Positions 32,674 to 45,459 of a stretch of 64,000 bases of DNA are shown here, one piece after another. A program made the position numbers and the translations under genes. A model generated the notes under the pieces. That model saw only the letters and a program-made list of their open reading frames with translations, made no database searches and was not told where the DNA came from. Source of the stretch: Lojkania enalia (lineage: Eukaryota > Ascomycota > Dothideomycetes > Pleosporales); the NCBI GenBank assembly GCA_010094045.1, contig ML986601.1, positions 186,001-250,000 of the forward strand. Reading direction: 5' to 3'. The stretch's first letter is position 1; each line of letters starts with the position of its first letter.

Positions 32674-34113
32674 CTAACCAGCGCCCAAAGATCGTAAAGC
32701 AATTCTGAGCTCCTTGACGGCAGTGTTGACATCCTCAAAATTCAGCGCAGATATAGCCCATTTTGCATGCTTCTGGGCCTCCACTACTGATTCTTCGTCG
32801 GTTTTGAAGGACCCTTGATGCATGGTTTGCGGTACAGCCGGTATTGGCTGTGGGTGAATAGATTGTGGAGGTTGCTGAGGAAACTGATAGTGTTGCTGGG
32901 GAGGCTGCGGAGGTGGAGGTGATGCGAGTCCCGGTGGTTGAGGCTGGAAAGAATGATGGAAAGGGGGGTGATTTGGGGGATGGGAAGGTTGTGGGGCGGG
33001 TGGTGGGGATGTTGAATTTCGATAAAAGTTCTGCGGGCTAGGTGCATGATGCGCCTGGGCTGCCGAAGGAAGCGAGGAGCTCTCAAACGGGGCGGTCATG
33101 GGTTCGTCCTCTATCGAGGGTGCCGTTGGTAGGCCTAGAGGAGCATTTTCTGCCGTAAACGTAGGCACGTCAACGCGAGGAAAATACCCACCACCAATAG
33201 AATCAACTGAGCCCTGACGAGACTTTGCAGGTTGCGATATGGGAGAGACGTCGCGATGTGAAGCAAAGGTAGGTAGAGATGTGGCTTGGGAATAGCCAGT
33301 CGGAGCCGAGGGAAGATTTGGTGGAGGGGATATCCTAGAGGCTGAAAACGTTGGAGATGGCTGAGCGCTAGTATTGGGAGCAGATTCTACATAAGGCTGA
33401 TACGAGTTCTGTGTCTGCAGCGGAGGCGCGCCCCCATTTATGCGCTGGACTTCCAGATCGTTCGGATCCAAGGCTGAGGGAGAAGTGGCTTGTGGGGGTA
33501 CTTCCTGGACTGGGTTGGAGAGATTGGGATCCTCGCCAGCCTTGAGAGCTTTGACAATGCGGAGGGTATGGTATTTCGCATATTTTAGCTTCGAAGCTAT
33601 TTCGGGTTCCAATGGATTTTTCCATATTGTCAAAATTTCGAAGAAGGTGGCCGCGGCGCGGAAGGTGTCGACCGTCTGCCTATTGGAACTATCAGAATTG
33701 TAGGCTCATAGTAGGAGGGAGGGACGAGACGTACGCAGTTACTTTGTTGGCTCGTATTGCGTTATCTGCGCGTGTAAATGTCTCTAGCGCGAACTGCTCG
33801 CAATAGGCATATGCGGCTACTTCGTCGACCAGAGCATCCTCGGTCGGGTAGTCTGCCTTGGTCTGCTCGAGCTTCTCCATCAAATCTGTTGTGAAGAGAG
33901 TGCATTCATCGTCACCAGTGTAGAGCTGCTTGGAGACAATCTTTTGGGTTACATAGAATCGCACTGTCGCAATTAGCACCGACTGGCGGCGGACGAAGCT
34001 GGGAACCTACGCCAGTAGGTGATGATGGGCTTGAATTTCTCGAGCTGGTTAGCACGATGGACGAACTGGGTGATCTCGGCATCCTTGAGCTTAGCAGGGA
34101 CGTTGGATGCCAT
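32674..34113 (-). CDS. VTA1: Vta1, activator of the ESCRT ATPase Vps4
   Basis: Vta1 (LIP5 in animals) binds and stimulates the AAA ATPase Vps4 that recycles ESCRT-III at multivesicular bodies. Exons 34011-34113, 33735-33963 and 32674-33688 join in phase (introns 47 and 46 nt) to 448 residues. The N-terminal tandem-MIT-like domain is recognisable: VPAKLKDAEITQFVHRANQL, ITYWLRFYVTQKIV, EVAAYAYCEQFALETF and SNRQTVDTFRAAATFFEIL. A long Pro/Ser/Gln-rich linker follows. The C-terminal VTA1 domain (EESVVEAQKHAKWAISAL, NTAVKELRIAL) dimerises and contacts Vps4. Divergent from the disulfide isomerase gene with only 286 bases between start codons. Confidence 0.94.
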
Positions 34114-34399
34114 TGTTATGGGTATAGCTGTGCAGATGAAGAAATGCTGCTCAACACACTCGAGGTTGTGGCCTTGGCGTGAATGTCATAGGCCGGGCCC
34201 TTGGCGGCGGACCCCTGCCATAGCTGCACCCCGCCGTGCGCTAAGCGGGTGCCGCAATTGAGAGCTTCACGTAAAGGCCAGCCTGGCAGGAAGTCACCTC
34301 ACATCATGTAGGCCCCAGTACATAAGCACCCGGACAATCCTACTTCATCCTCCCGAATTTTCTCTCTTGTCCTAATTCTCTTCTTTACTATTGCTCAAT

Positions 34400-36027
34400 A
34401 TGGTGCGCTCAACTGCCGTAGTCGCAGCTGCGGCCTCGATGCTCTGCGGTGTCCATGCTGGGAGCTTGTACAGCAAAAACTCGGCCGTCACCCAGATCAC
34501 GGGTTTGGACTACGATAGAGTCATTGCAAAATCAAATTATACCTCGGTACGTTCTAGCTCGTTTATTCCAAGCACAGTCCACTGACCATTGATCAGATCG
34601 TTGAGTACGCTGTTCACTATTCTGTCTCCCGCCGCTCTTCCCTTTGTTGACAATACCCCTCCAGATTCTATGCCCCTTGGTGCGGCCATTGCCAGAACCT
34701 CAAGCCTGCCTACGAGTCTGCCGCCAAGTCACTCGCCGGTATTGCGAAAGTCGCTGCTGTGAATTGCGATGACGAAGCGAACAAGCCCTTCTGCGGTCAG
34801 ATGGGCGTTCAAGGATTCCCAACTCTGAAGATCATTAGGCCTGGCAAAAAACCAGGCAAGCCGACCATCGAAGATTATCAAGGTCCGCGACAAGCAAAGG
34901 CCATTGTAGATGCAGTCAAGGACAAGATTCCGAACAAGGTGAAGAGGATCACCGACAAGAATTTGGACGAGTGGCTAGAAGAGGACAAAGATTCACCGAA
35001 GGCTATTCTGTTCAGCGACAAGGGTCTAACCAGTGCTACATTGAAGACACTGGCCATAGATTTCGCTGGATTAATTTCCATTGCCCAGATTCGAAACAAA
35101 GAGAAGGCGGCCGTGGAGCGCTTTGGTGTGGAGAAGGTCCCTACGCTTATACTTCTTCCCGGTGACTCAAAGGACCCAATCACTTACGAGGGCGAAATGA
35201 AGAAAGAAGCCATGGTGGAATTCCTTTCTCAAATCGCCCCTCCCAACCCCGATTGCCCACCAGAGAAACCCAAGAAGTCGAAGGCCAAGAAAGAGGAGCA
35301 GAAGGCATCAAAGTCATCTTCCAAATTCTCCAAAGCTTCGTCTTCTCACAAGTCTGCCGACGCATCATCAGCCGCGACATCAGCGAAATCTGAAGTTGTT
35401 GAAGAACCTGTGGTTCCCACGGAATCACCAGATCCCAATGTCAAGGTCGAGGACGCTGCAGAACCGATCATCATCCCTGAAGAAGAGCCAAAGCCTACTA
35501 TTCCAATTATTGACAAATCCTCTGAGCTCCAGGCATTGTGTCTCAACGATAGGAGTACTACTTGCATCCTCGCTATCTTACCCAAGGATGAATCATCTGA
35601 GGTAGCGACATCAGCGATAGCTTCTCTTGCCTCGATTCACAAGAAGCATGACGCCCGAGCCGGCCACCTTTTCCCGTTCATTGGTGTGCCAGCACCTAAT
35701 CCGCTAGCGTCTCAAATCTTGAGCGAACTGAAGCTCGGAACTGAGAACGAGGTTCACCTCATTGCTACTAATGCTAAACGAGGGTGGTGGAAGAAGTATC
35801 CTGGACAAACTTTCGGCACTATCGAAGTTGAACAGTGGGTTGACGCCATCCGTATGAGTGAAGGGAAGAAGGAAAACCTACCCAACTCTCTGGTAACCAG
35901 CCAAGAGAAGGCGGAGGCTAAAGAGGAAAAGCCCACCGAGCAGGAGCCGCTTAAGATCGTAGTTGAAGAGATTCCAGACGAGCAGGAAACCCCAGAGCCG
36001 AGTGAACAGAAGCATGACGAGCTTTAA
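34400..36027 (+). CDS. ER protein disulfide isomerase, Mpd1/PDIA6-like
   Basis: Forms and rearranges disulfides in the ER lumen. Exons 34400-34546, 34597-34604 (only 8 nt) and 34665-36027 join in phase to 505 residues. Residues 1-20 or so are a signal peptide (VAAAASMLCGVHA). The spliced thioredoxin domain reads [20 protein letters not shown] with the CGHC active site at C58-C61; the 8-nt exon supplies the IVE codons. VQGFPTLKII is the cis-Pro segment. A second thioredoxin-like domain without a CxxC follows (VEKVPTLILLPGD), then a Lys/Ser/Glu-rich linker and a third region. The C-terminus HDEL is the ER retrieval signal. The start at 34400 is the first ATG giving a clean signal peptide. Confidence 0.94.
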
Positions 36028-37100
36028 GACCACTTGGCTCCCGGAAATCTATGTTCGCAGGCTGTATGTATAATTAATTCTTTATTGAGCGTTAGCTCAG
36101 GGAATTGTAAAATGATTTGTCTTAGTGGAGGGAACAACGCGTCTTTGGAACCGATCGCAACCTATCCATTAACTTTCCTCCGCACTACCATTATCTATCG
36201 CATTGCACATCCTCTTTGCATGAAGTTGTGACCTATTCTGTATTTTCAAGTTATCGTATGATACCTCCCAGCGACGTCCAGTTTTGGAGTTCTCCTACAG
36301 ATGCAGCCACCCCCTTGCTGTGCCGCACGGCTGCATTTACTTTCGTCCGTGTAGTTATCACGGCGCTTAATTATATGCAAGCGCTATTTGTTTCATTTAC
36401 ATTGAATGTGCCCGCATTCGTAGGCTTTGAGAATCTTTTACGGAAGATACGTGGCTGCACCTTCTCCCCCTGCTTCTCAATACGTTTTCCGCAATGCGAA
36501 CCTCAGTTCTACGCCAAACATCATAAATTCTTCTTTACCATCCCCGTCTAACTCAACATTATAATATCAAGAAGCGAAAGTGTTATTCAAAGCTCAATTC
36601 GAGCGTCGTCACCACCAGCTTTGTTTAAAGTCGGAGTTCGATTGATGTCACTAGTATTGCTTCAGTAATGTTTTAGCGCCTATTGTCCGCTTCTATAAGA
36701 CGTTTCAAGATCTGAAACACAATAGCGCAATCAATCAACGGCTTGTCCAATTAGCTTCGTCTGCTTCCCATTATCATGGCCAGGATGTGTATCCAACCCT
36801 ATATCCGGCCTGCCGTTTCTAGAGGAGTGAAGAACTATCCATTGGTCCAAAGGTTGTACTGTCTATCGCTGGTGTGATAGAAAACACGAACCGCAAGGCT
36901 CCAAACGCTGGGGCCAGTTTCAAGACTTTAAGTATAGATGCTGTGTTCTAAATTTACATCTAGATACTGTAAAAGAGGCGGGTTGCTTAGAACATAAAAG
37001 CCGCCAGATGGCTTCACTTTTCTTCACAGTTCACATTAATTTTACCATCTTGAACCTATCCCTTCCATAAGAACTAGTTTTATACCCACTACAATCAATC
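36028..37100. other. intergenic region PDI to dynamin-like gene
   Basis: About 1.1 kb. Open frames of 65 and 111 codons occur on the plus strand (36034-36551) but have no recognisable motif and overlap what should be the PDI 3' UTR. I see no gene. Confidence 0.6.
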
Positions 37101-39829
37101 ATGCCGACTCCATCAAATACTACATCTGATTTCGTGAAGCTGTCTGAAACCCTGGCGCAGGAATCACTCGAGAAGCTCCAGTCTGCCGAGCAAGTGCAAC
37201 TGCTCGATGCTATTGACGACCTTCGCAGTCAGGGAGTCGGAAGTTACGACATAAGCCTTCCACAACTGATTGTCTGCGGTGACCAATCTTCGGGCAAAAG
37301 CTCTGTCCTTGAAGGCCTAACTCGGCAACCCTTTCCCATAAACGATGGTCGATGCACAACATTCGCGACGGAACTTATCCTTCGGAAAGGCTCAAATGTG
37401 AGCATTATATGCTCCATCATACCGAGAAAGCAAGGTCGATCAGATCTAGAAAAACGAGAGCTTTCGAAGTTCAACAGAGCCTTCAATTCCCGCGACGCTT
37501 TTGATCTCGAATCTATTATCAAAGAAGCCAAAGAAATTATGGGCAAAGTCAGTAAATCAACATTTCATGAAGATGTTCTCCAAATTAAGTGGACTGGGCC
37601 TGATCTTCCCTCCCTCTCTATTGTGGATCTTCCAGGACTCTTCGTGACTCCAATTGAAGGAGAGCCAGATTCTCCAGAAATGGTCCGCAGGCTCGCCAAG
37701 CAATACATAGAAGATAAAAGATCCATAATATTGGCCGTTGTGTCGGCACGGTGGGATCTAGAACTTTCACAAATTTTCGACTTCGTTTCGAGATACGACC
37801 CTGATGCTCAACGAACGTTAGGAATTATCACTAGTCCAGACATGTTGGATGAAGGATCAGCGCGCAAAGCACGGTTCCTAGATCTGGCAAGGAATAAGCT
37901 GAAGCCATTTGAACTTGGCTGGCATGTCGTTAGGAATCGGAAGTTTGGGGAACTTAAAACCAGCAGCACTGAGAGGGATGAAGAAGAGAGAAAATTCTTT
38001 ACCAAACCCGATTGGGCAGATCTTCCTGCTTCCCATGTCAGAATCGATGCTCTGAAAGAAAGGCTCTCAAAACTGTTGCTGCAACATATCCAGAAGGAAC
38101 TCCCTTTTCTCGTGGATACCATACGGAACACAATTGTGTCGACAGATGCGAGGTTGAAAAAGTTGGGCAAATCGCGGAATAGCACAGAGGAGAAGAGGCT
38201 TTATCTCATTACAAAAGCGGAAAGATTTCAGGCGCTTACCAAAGATGCTCTTGAAGGAGCGTATTCTAATACGTTCTTTTCCCTCTCCTCGCCATATGGA
38301 CAAGTTGCACGGCTTCGGACAGAAATTCAAAATCTCAACCTCGCCTTTGCTCACACTATGCACTACAAAGGCCACAAATGGGAAATTGTCGGGAACCAAT
38401 ATCACTCGAATAGAGTCAGCAACTCTCAGTCAGACCAAGTGGAAGGAGATAGTTTAGAATCTCCTCAGCCCATTCGTATTGATCGAAAAACTTATTTGGT
38501 TCAAGAAGTAGGAGCGCGCGTCCAACAAAGCAGACCGGCTGGTCTGCCATCCCTTGTGAATCAACATGTCATTGGTATGGAAAACATCATATTAGCTACT
38601 GCTTATATTCACTAGTTCCATACTGATTGGTCTCTGACTTTAGGTGAAATTTTCCGCGAGCAGTCAGAGCCTTGGGCGAGGATTGCGAACGCGCATTTAA
38701 AGCAAGTATTTGACGCCGTTGAGCGCTATTTTGCTCTCAGCTTGAGCTCTTTAATGGAACCTCAAACATTCCAAAAGCTGATGGCTGAGCGAATCGAGCC
38801 TGAGTTAGAAAAACGATGGCAATTGCTTGTAACAAAACTAGAAGAGTTATTAATACCCTACCACTCACTAGTTCCAGTAACATATGACCCTAGCTTCACC
38901 GAGGAAATTCAAGCAATCAGAGCAAGCCGGTACCAGCCCTTTAAAGATGGCAGTTATGAGCGACATAGAAGCACCGCAAAGCCTGCGCAATTGTTAACAG
39001 AGTCTCTGGATGACTTTACGAGCTCAGAGATACTTGACCTTATGCAGACGTATTACAAGGTCAGCTCAGTTTTTCTCTAGCCATTTATCAAGATCTCTAT
39101 CTCCCCAGATTCGGGACTAATGTGGCCTAATATAGAAAGCCATCTCTGTGTTTATCCACAATATTGCTGTCCTCGCGATCGAGAGTTGCCTCGTCGGCGA
39201 CCTTGCAAGCATCTTTTCTCCCACGTTCACCTCAACCCTTGACGAGAAGAAACTTGCTTTCATTGCGTCCGAATCTGATGATATCTGCAACGAACGAGCC
39301 GCATTGGAAGAGAAGTTAGAAGTGTTGAAGAAAGGCAGACGAACTTTGAGTATTTATTCCGTTCCTGGAAGCGGTAAGTTCAATTCGAACTTCAGCTGAT
39401 GAACGCTAATCTAGCAAGGCTATCGAGTTCCTGCTCAGCCGAGGCGAGCATTTGGCACTCCGTTGCCCTCTAATATACAGCCTCCACGACCGCAGACGGT
39501 GGTCCAGACGCCCAAGAACTACGAAAATGAATCGGAATCGGATGGAGGTCAGTACCTAATCTAAGATTTGATGACTTAACCAACGGAATTAGAGTTGTAA
39601 CGTCCTCTTAGTTGATGGCATCATAGATGATCTCAAGCGGTTTTCTGTTACCTCCCCTACTTCGTTAAGCACCCCTTGTTCCACAAATCCAAATTTTCAG
39701 CCATCTGCATCGAGTACTCGACATTCGTATCATACGAAATTCGAGAAAAAGTCTAGTAGGGGTCAAAAGATACCTCCTGGAATGAATTCATGGGAATTGT
39801 CACGGGAGCCCATAACTGTGATGCATTGA
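37101..39829 (+). CDS. dynamin-like GTPase with altered G4 motif
   Basis: Large GTPases of this type assemble on membranes; the fungal Mx/dynamin-like group is big and mostly uncharacterised. Exons 37101-38574, 38644-39059, 39136-39373, 39419-39547 and 39612-39829 join in phase to about 824 residues. G1 is GDQSSGKSS (60-68), G2 the Thr pair in CTTFAT (86-87), G3 DLPG (176-179). The G4 position reads TSPD (244-247) where dynamins have TKPD. The middle domain contains QNLNLAFAHTMHYKGH, and the GED-like helix LDLMQTYYK is joined to AISVFIHNIAVLAIE. The C-terminal exons are Pro/Ser-rich, without similarity. The last intron phases all agree. No orthologue name is justified. Confidence 0.87.
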
Positions 39830-40583
39830 TAGTGAAGCTTTGCATTACAATGCATCAAGGAGTCCTTTTGAGTGACTGTGACTGTTCGGATTTTTGTAAA
39901 TTTATGTGTCACTAGCCGGTTTTTTCTCATCGAGGGAGCTTGGAGTACAAGATCACCGGGGTTCTTTTTTTTCCTTTTCTTTTCTTTAGTGAACCGAATA
40001 CAGGCCTCTGTTTCCTTAAAGAATAGATTATGAATTCTTGGGTTGAATGATTCTTGTTCTTTCCCCACAATTTGATTATAGTCCTTACCAAACGCAGTCC
40101 TAAAATCTTTTTATGGGATTTCTACGCTGCATAATGCTAGAGGTACTTTTAAAGTCAAGCAAGGTCTGACATTGGGTAGTTCGAAACTGTGTCCCTTATA
40201 TCGCTTAAGGGGATAAGAGGGAATAGTGAGTCGATTGCGCAACCTCTGGGTGTGACGAATGTAGAGTTAAATAGGAGGAAAAAGTACCTATGGAACATCC
40301 CCATAGGTAAGACCTCGGCAATATCCTTCCAACAGGAACCAAGTCATTCTTAATACTTAGTAATCTTCGCCAAGATAAAATCTTGGCATTTGCACGTGCT
40401 CACCTGCCTGCGCCAAGCTTGGAAGTATCGCGAATAGCTTTTCCGTTACTCCTTCGGTGTCGCCGCCCACAATAACCTCACCGGCGCAACTTTGTCACGC
40501 CTACAAGCCCCCCATCAAGGGTATTGCTCTCAGTGCGACAAGCAGTGTATCGAAGACATTCGAGCAGTGCTCGAACCGCCAAC
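39830..40583. other. intergenic region dynamin-like gene to SF3b1
   Basis: About 750 bases. Contains a CT-rich tract near 39964-39986 and, closer to the SF3b1 start, CA-rich leader sequence. The open frame beginning at 40457 reads through the first SF3b1 intron and has no ATG; it is not a separate gene. Confidence 0.7.
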
Positions 40584-43500
40584 ATGTCTGGAAGTATGCT
40601 CCTCCCCGCACCCGTGCTCCCAACGCCGAGAGCAAGCTAACAACCGCAGGCACGCGCAGGTCAGGAAAGTCCAAGACTTTCGACCCGGCAAACCAACGCA
40701 CAAACACCTCCACAAAGGCGTCTCTCAACGAAGCGTTCGACAAGCAGTTGTATGATGGTAACGGCGTCGAGAAATATGTGGGATATAACACCTCCATCGC
40801 TGCCAACGATGAAGACCTCGATAATGTAGGAGAGATCAACGGCAGGCGGCTTGTTCCCCAATACACAGCATCCACATCTCAACTCAATGAGTTTGCGCAT
40901 GGCGATACCGAGGAGGCCGACATCCTCATGAGCCGCGAGGAACAGGCCCAGATTGCGTCCCGCGAAACAGACTATCAAAAGCGACGTTTCGACCGTAAAC
41001 TCTCCCCGCCGCGCGCAGACCCATTTGCCCAAAATGGTGAAGATGAAGGCTGGTCTTACCGTGACATTATGAAAGAGCGCGAGCTTGAGCGCGAAGAGGC
41101 TCGCGTCCGCAAAGCCATTGAAGAGAAGGAGGCAAAAGGCGGAAATCAAGTGCTTGACCACGTACCGACACTCAAAGATGGTATTGATGGTGTTGATGGT
41201 GTAGTTACCGCTGACGGTTCTAAGACCCCACCGATGGAGCAGAAGAGGAAGCGCAAGCGGCGCTGGGATAGCAATTCAGAAGAGCCAGCGGACACTAAAC
41301 CTGAACCGGAACAGAAGAAATCCCGTTCCAGGTGGGAAGGCGATGAAGACGTACCACAAGTTGAAGAGGCTCCCGTTGAAAAGACTCCTGTTGAAGAGAG
41401 TCCCGCAGAAGTTTCTGGGCCGGTACGCTCTAGATGGGATACAGCTACTGCTCCACCAGCAGGCGCAGCGCCCACGCCGGCTTCCGGTCTACAAACACCC
41501 CGTCCATCTGTCCCGATGCCATTTGCCTTCGGAACAGACATTTCGTCTCGTAACGCTCCGCTCTCCGATGAACAGCTCGATTCGATCCTTCCGTCTGATG
41601 GATACAAGATCCTCGAGCCCCCTCCTGGATACGAGCCGGTCCGCAAGGCTGTGGGGGTCCCAGCGCTTCCGGTTGGCTATAATGGCTATATGGTCCCGGA
41701 GGCTGACGCTAATAGTAGTCTTTTGGGAAAACAGCTACCAACCGAGATTCCCGGCGTGGGAGATCTTCAGTTTTTCAAGGCTGAGGATATGAAATATTTC
41801 GGCAAACTTGTTGATGGTGCTGATGAAAATGATATGACCGTTGAAGAGCTCAAGGAACGCAAGATCATGCGTCTTCTATTGAAGGTCAAGAATGGAACAC
41901 CACCAATGAGGAAGACGGCTCTCCGACAACTCACAGATAATGCTCGCCAATTCGGACCTGCAGCCCTGTTCAATCAAATCCTTCCACTGCTGATGGAACG
42001 CACGCTTGAGGATCAAGAGCGCCATTTGCTTGTCAAAGTCATCGACAGAGTCCTTTATAAGCTTGATGATCTTGTGCGGCCATATGTTCACAAGATCTTG
42101 GTCGTTATTGAACCTCTCCTCATTGATCAAGATTATTACGCACGTGTTGAAGGTCGAGAGATTATCTCGAACCTTAGCAAAGCGGCCGGTCTCGCCCACA
42201 TGATTAGTACTATGCGCCCTGATCTTGATCATCAAGACGAGTACGTTCGAAACACCACGGCTCGAGCCTTTGCGGTCGTTGCTTCCGCTCTTGGTGTCCC
42301 AGCTCTACTTCCATTCCTTGTCGCTGTTTGCAGGAGCAAAAAGTCGTGGCACGCCCGGCACACCGGAGTTAAGATTGTTCAACAAATTCCAATTCTCATG
42401 GGCTGCGCCGTCCTGCCTCATCTGAAAGGTCTAGTTGAGGCCATTGGAGGCAACCTCAACGATGAACAGCCCAAGGTGCGTATGGTCACTGCATTGGCTC
42501 TCGCTGCTCTCGCCGAAGCTGCTAGTCCCTACGGTATTGAGAGTTTTGATCCAATTTTGAACCCACTCTGGACTGGAGCCCGTCGACAGCGTGGTAAGAG
42601 TCTTGCTTCTTTTCTAAAGGCCATCGGTTACATCATCCCACTCATGGACGAGGAATACTCCAACTACTTCACAAGTCAGATCATGGAGATTGTTATCCGT
42701 GAATTTCAGTCACCCGATGAAGAGATGAAAAAGGTTGTGCTAAAGGTAGTGTCTCAATGTTCAATCACTGCTGGTGTAACTCCGGTCTATCTTAGAGACA
42801 ATGTCTTGCCTGAGTTCTTCAAGCATTTCTGGGTCCGTCGAATGGCTTTGGACAAACGAAACTACCGACAAGTAGTTGATACCACGGTGGATCTAGCCCA
42901 GAAAGCTGGTGTTGCGGAAATCGTTGGTCGAATCGTGAACAACATGAAGGATGAAAGTGAAGCCTACCGGAAGATGACTGTCGAGACGGTTGATAGAATT
43001 ATCAGTACTCTAGGCGCTCATGATGTCGATGAGCGATTAGAAGTGCAGCTTGTCGACGGTGTTCTTGTGGCATTTCAAGATCAGTCCATCGAAGACCCCA
43101 TCATCCTCGATGGTTTCGCAACGGTCGTCAATGCTTTAGGCGAACGTGCCAAGCCCTACCTTCCACAGATCGTCAAGATCATTCTCCACCGACTGAACAA
43201 CAAGTCCGCATCTGTTCGTCAACAGGCCGCTGATCTTATCTCACGTGTCACATTTGCCATGTCGAAATGTGATGAAGATGTGCAGTTAGTTCACCTCGCT
43301 CAGGCACTCTATGAATACCTCGGTGAAGAGTACCCGGAAGTCCTTGGCTCTATCCTTGGTGCTCTGCGAGCTATCGTAACGGTGGTCGGTCTCCATGCAA
43401 TGCAGCCTCCGATCAAGGATATCTTGCCGCGTCTAACTCCGATCCTTCGTAACCGCCACGAGAAGGTGCAAGAGAACACCATTGACCTTGTCGGCCGTAT

Positions 43501-44281
43501 TGCGGATCGAGGAGCGGATTATGTCAACCCTCGAGAGTGGATGCGCATCTGCTTCGAGCTTCTTGATATGCTCAAGGCTCATAAGAAGGGCATCCGTCGG
43601 GCGGCTAATAATACATTTGGTTATATCGCCAAAGCTATTGGACCTCAAGATGTGCTCGCCACGTTACTTGGTAACCTTCGCGTGCAAGAGCGCCAGTCTC
43701 GCGTCTGTACCGCTGTCGCTATCGGTATTGTTGCTGAAACTTGCGCACCATTTACCGTCCTTCCAGCTCTTATGAATGAATATCGCGTACCAGAGCTTAA
43801 CGTTCAGAACGGTGTCCTCAAGGCTTTGTCTTTCATGTTCGAGTACATTGGAGAGATGTCTAAGGATTACGTCTATGCCGTCTTGCCTCTTTTAGAAGAT
43901 GCTCTTATGGACCGAGATCAGGTACACCGACAAACTGCAGCATCCGCTGTGAAACATCTCGCTCTTGGGGTTGTTGGTCTCGACTGCGAGGACGCTATGA
44001 TCCACCTTCTCAACCTTATTTTTCCGAACATCTTCGAAACTAGCCCTCATGTCATTGATCGGGTTATCGAGGCCGTGGACGGCATCCGGAACGCTGTCGG
44101 CACCCCCATGGTAATGAATTATATCTGGGCGGGGCTATTCCATCCAGCTAGGAAGGTTCGTCATCCATACTGGCGTGTGTACAACGATGCGTATGTCCAA
44201 AATGCCGACTCGATAATTCCGGCATATCCTTCTTTCGAAGACAAAGTTTGCCAGAGGCACGAACTGGACATTTTCATTTGA
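40584..44281 (+). CDS. prp10: SF3b1 (Prp10/Hsh155), HEAT-repeat splicing factor
   Basis: SF3b1 in the U2 snRNP clamps the branch-site helix in the nucleus. The proposed first exon is only 10 nt (40584-40593, ATG TCT GGA A). A 56-nt intron follows with a GTATGC donor, GCTAAC branch site and CGCAG acceptor (40594-40649), then exon 2 (40650-44281). The protein is about 1213 residues, close to fission yeast Prp10. N-terminal U2AF65-binding-type RW motifs are present (RRWDS, SRWEG, SRWDT). The HEAT superhelix is highly conserved, for example [20 protein letters not shown] (the human K700 region), [19 protein letters not shown] and [20 protein letters not shown]. The C-terminus RHELDIFI matches fungal orthologues. 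Neighbour genes are unrelated in function. Confidence 0.94.
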
Positions 44282-45459
44282 AGAATTTCGGCAGGCTGTA
44301 CTAGATCAGTGGTATCTTGGATGAAATCAATGCTCGCTTTATTAAGGTAACCTAGGTCCACAAATTTTTATCTTAACATCTAACTAACGAGGACTCAAAT
44401 GTTCGAAATTCGCTAGTAGCATGGGATGATACTTTATGCATGCATATCCGGATTTGTTCATCGAACAATTAAGTGGGATAGGATGAAGGTCCCTTATTTC
44501 GGACAAGTTGATACAGAACTCTATTTGCGTGGAGCTCGGCTTGGCCTCCTCTTGTAAATTAAGAATCATCCGAACAATGAGGGCCCGATGGCGTTACAAT
44601 TCTGGGGGCAATTATTCTGGGTTTCTTTCTGCTAGTTTAGGGTGGTGGGAAATGATGGTAATTGGACGTGAAAGATGGTATACTTGAATTCAGGATTTGT
44701 AAGACTTCAATATATTTGAATGACCAGTCAGCCGTGGAAAGTGATATGTTGGTACAATTGTGGTAGGAAACCCTATCAGCCTTGCGCTCGGGGGGGTTTA
44801 GGCTACCGCCTGCTGTATACAAACGACTAATAGATAAGCCGCAAAAGTAGGTTGTGCCATACTACCGGAACTTTGCCGCTACCAATTCCGTATTTGCTGG
44901 AAATCAAACTAGTCCATTGATACGTAAGTCACGAGTCAGCAATGTGTCGTATGAGATAAGTTGTGTGCTACTATATACATCAAACTAAAGAATCCTCCGA
45001 ATTTCTATTCTTAGATCTCAGCTGCGGGGCACTGCCGAAATTCCAGATACAATACGAGCTGATTGTCCCATGATATTGAATGACTTAGAGAGGGCTTGCG
45101 CCGTGTACAGTTGGCTAAGGGCCGCATTGCAGGATATGAAACGTTTCACAGGTCGTGTGCATTTACCTTGTAAATCATGTATGGGTGATACGGAAGGGAA
45201 CACGTACGGTGGCGTTCAGTGTTATACCACACGCAGCACGAACAACAAATTGCGCATGTGTGGTATTGACGGCTTGAGGTTTACCGTAAGTGTGCATATG
45301 GATGAAACAGTTTAGGCTAACCTCGTGCGACCACCTTGCTTCGTTTATCGTATTCGCATCGGGAGTTGCTCTTAATATTCATCTTACCCTCGCACGAATC
45401 AGAAAAATCACGATTCACTTCTTTTGTTGCGCTTGTGCTTAGGGGTTAGATGCCTTGGT
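44282..45459. other. intergenic region SF3b1 to RBR ligase
   Basis: About 1.2 kb with AT-rich parts. An 81-codon plus-strand frame at 45070-45315 shows no recognisable motif. I see no gene. Confidence 0.6.

Noticed and set aside
37101..39829. Naming the dynamin-like protein as Vps1, Dnm1 or an antiviral Mx protein
   Set aside because: The GTPase core is too divergent, the G4 motif is altered and the C-terminus is unrelated to any of these.
40457..40649. SF3b1 N-terminus as read directly from the long open frame
   Set aside because: The frame there starts at a GTG, has no ATG, and contains an intron with perfect donor, branch and acceptor; a 10-nt first exon fits better.
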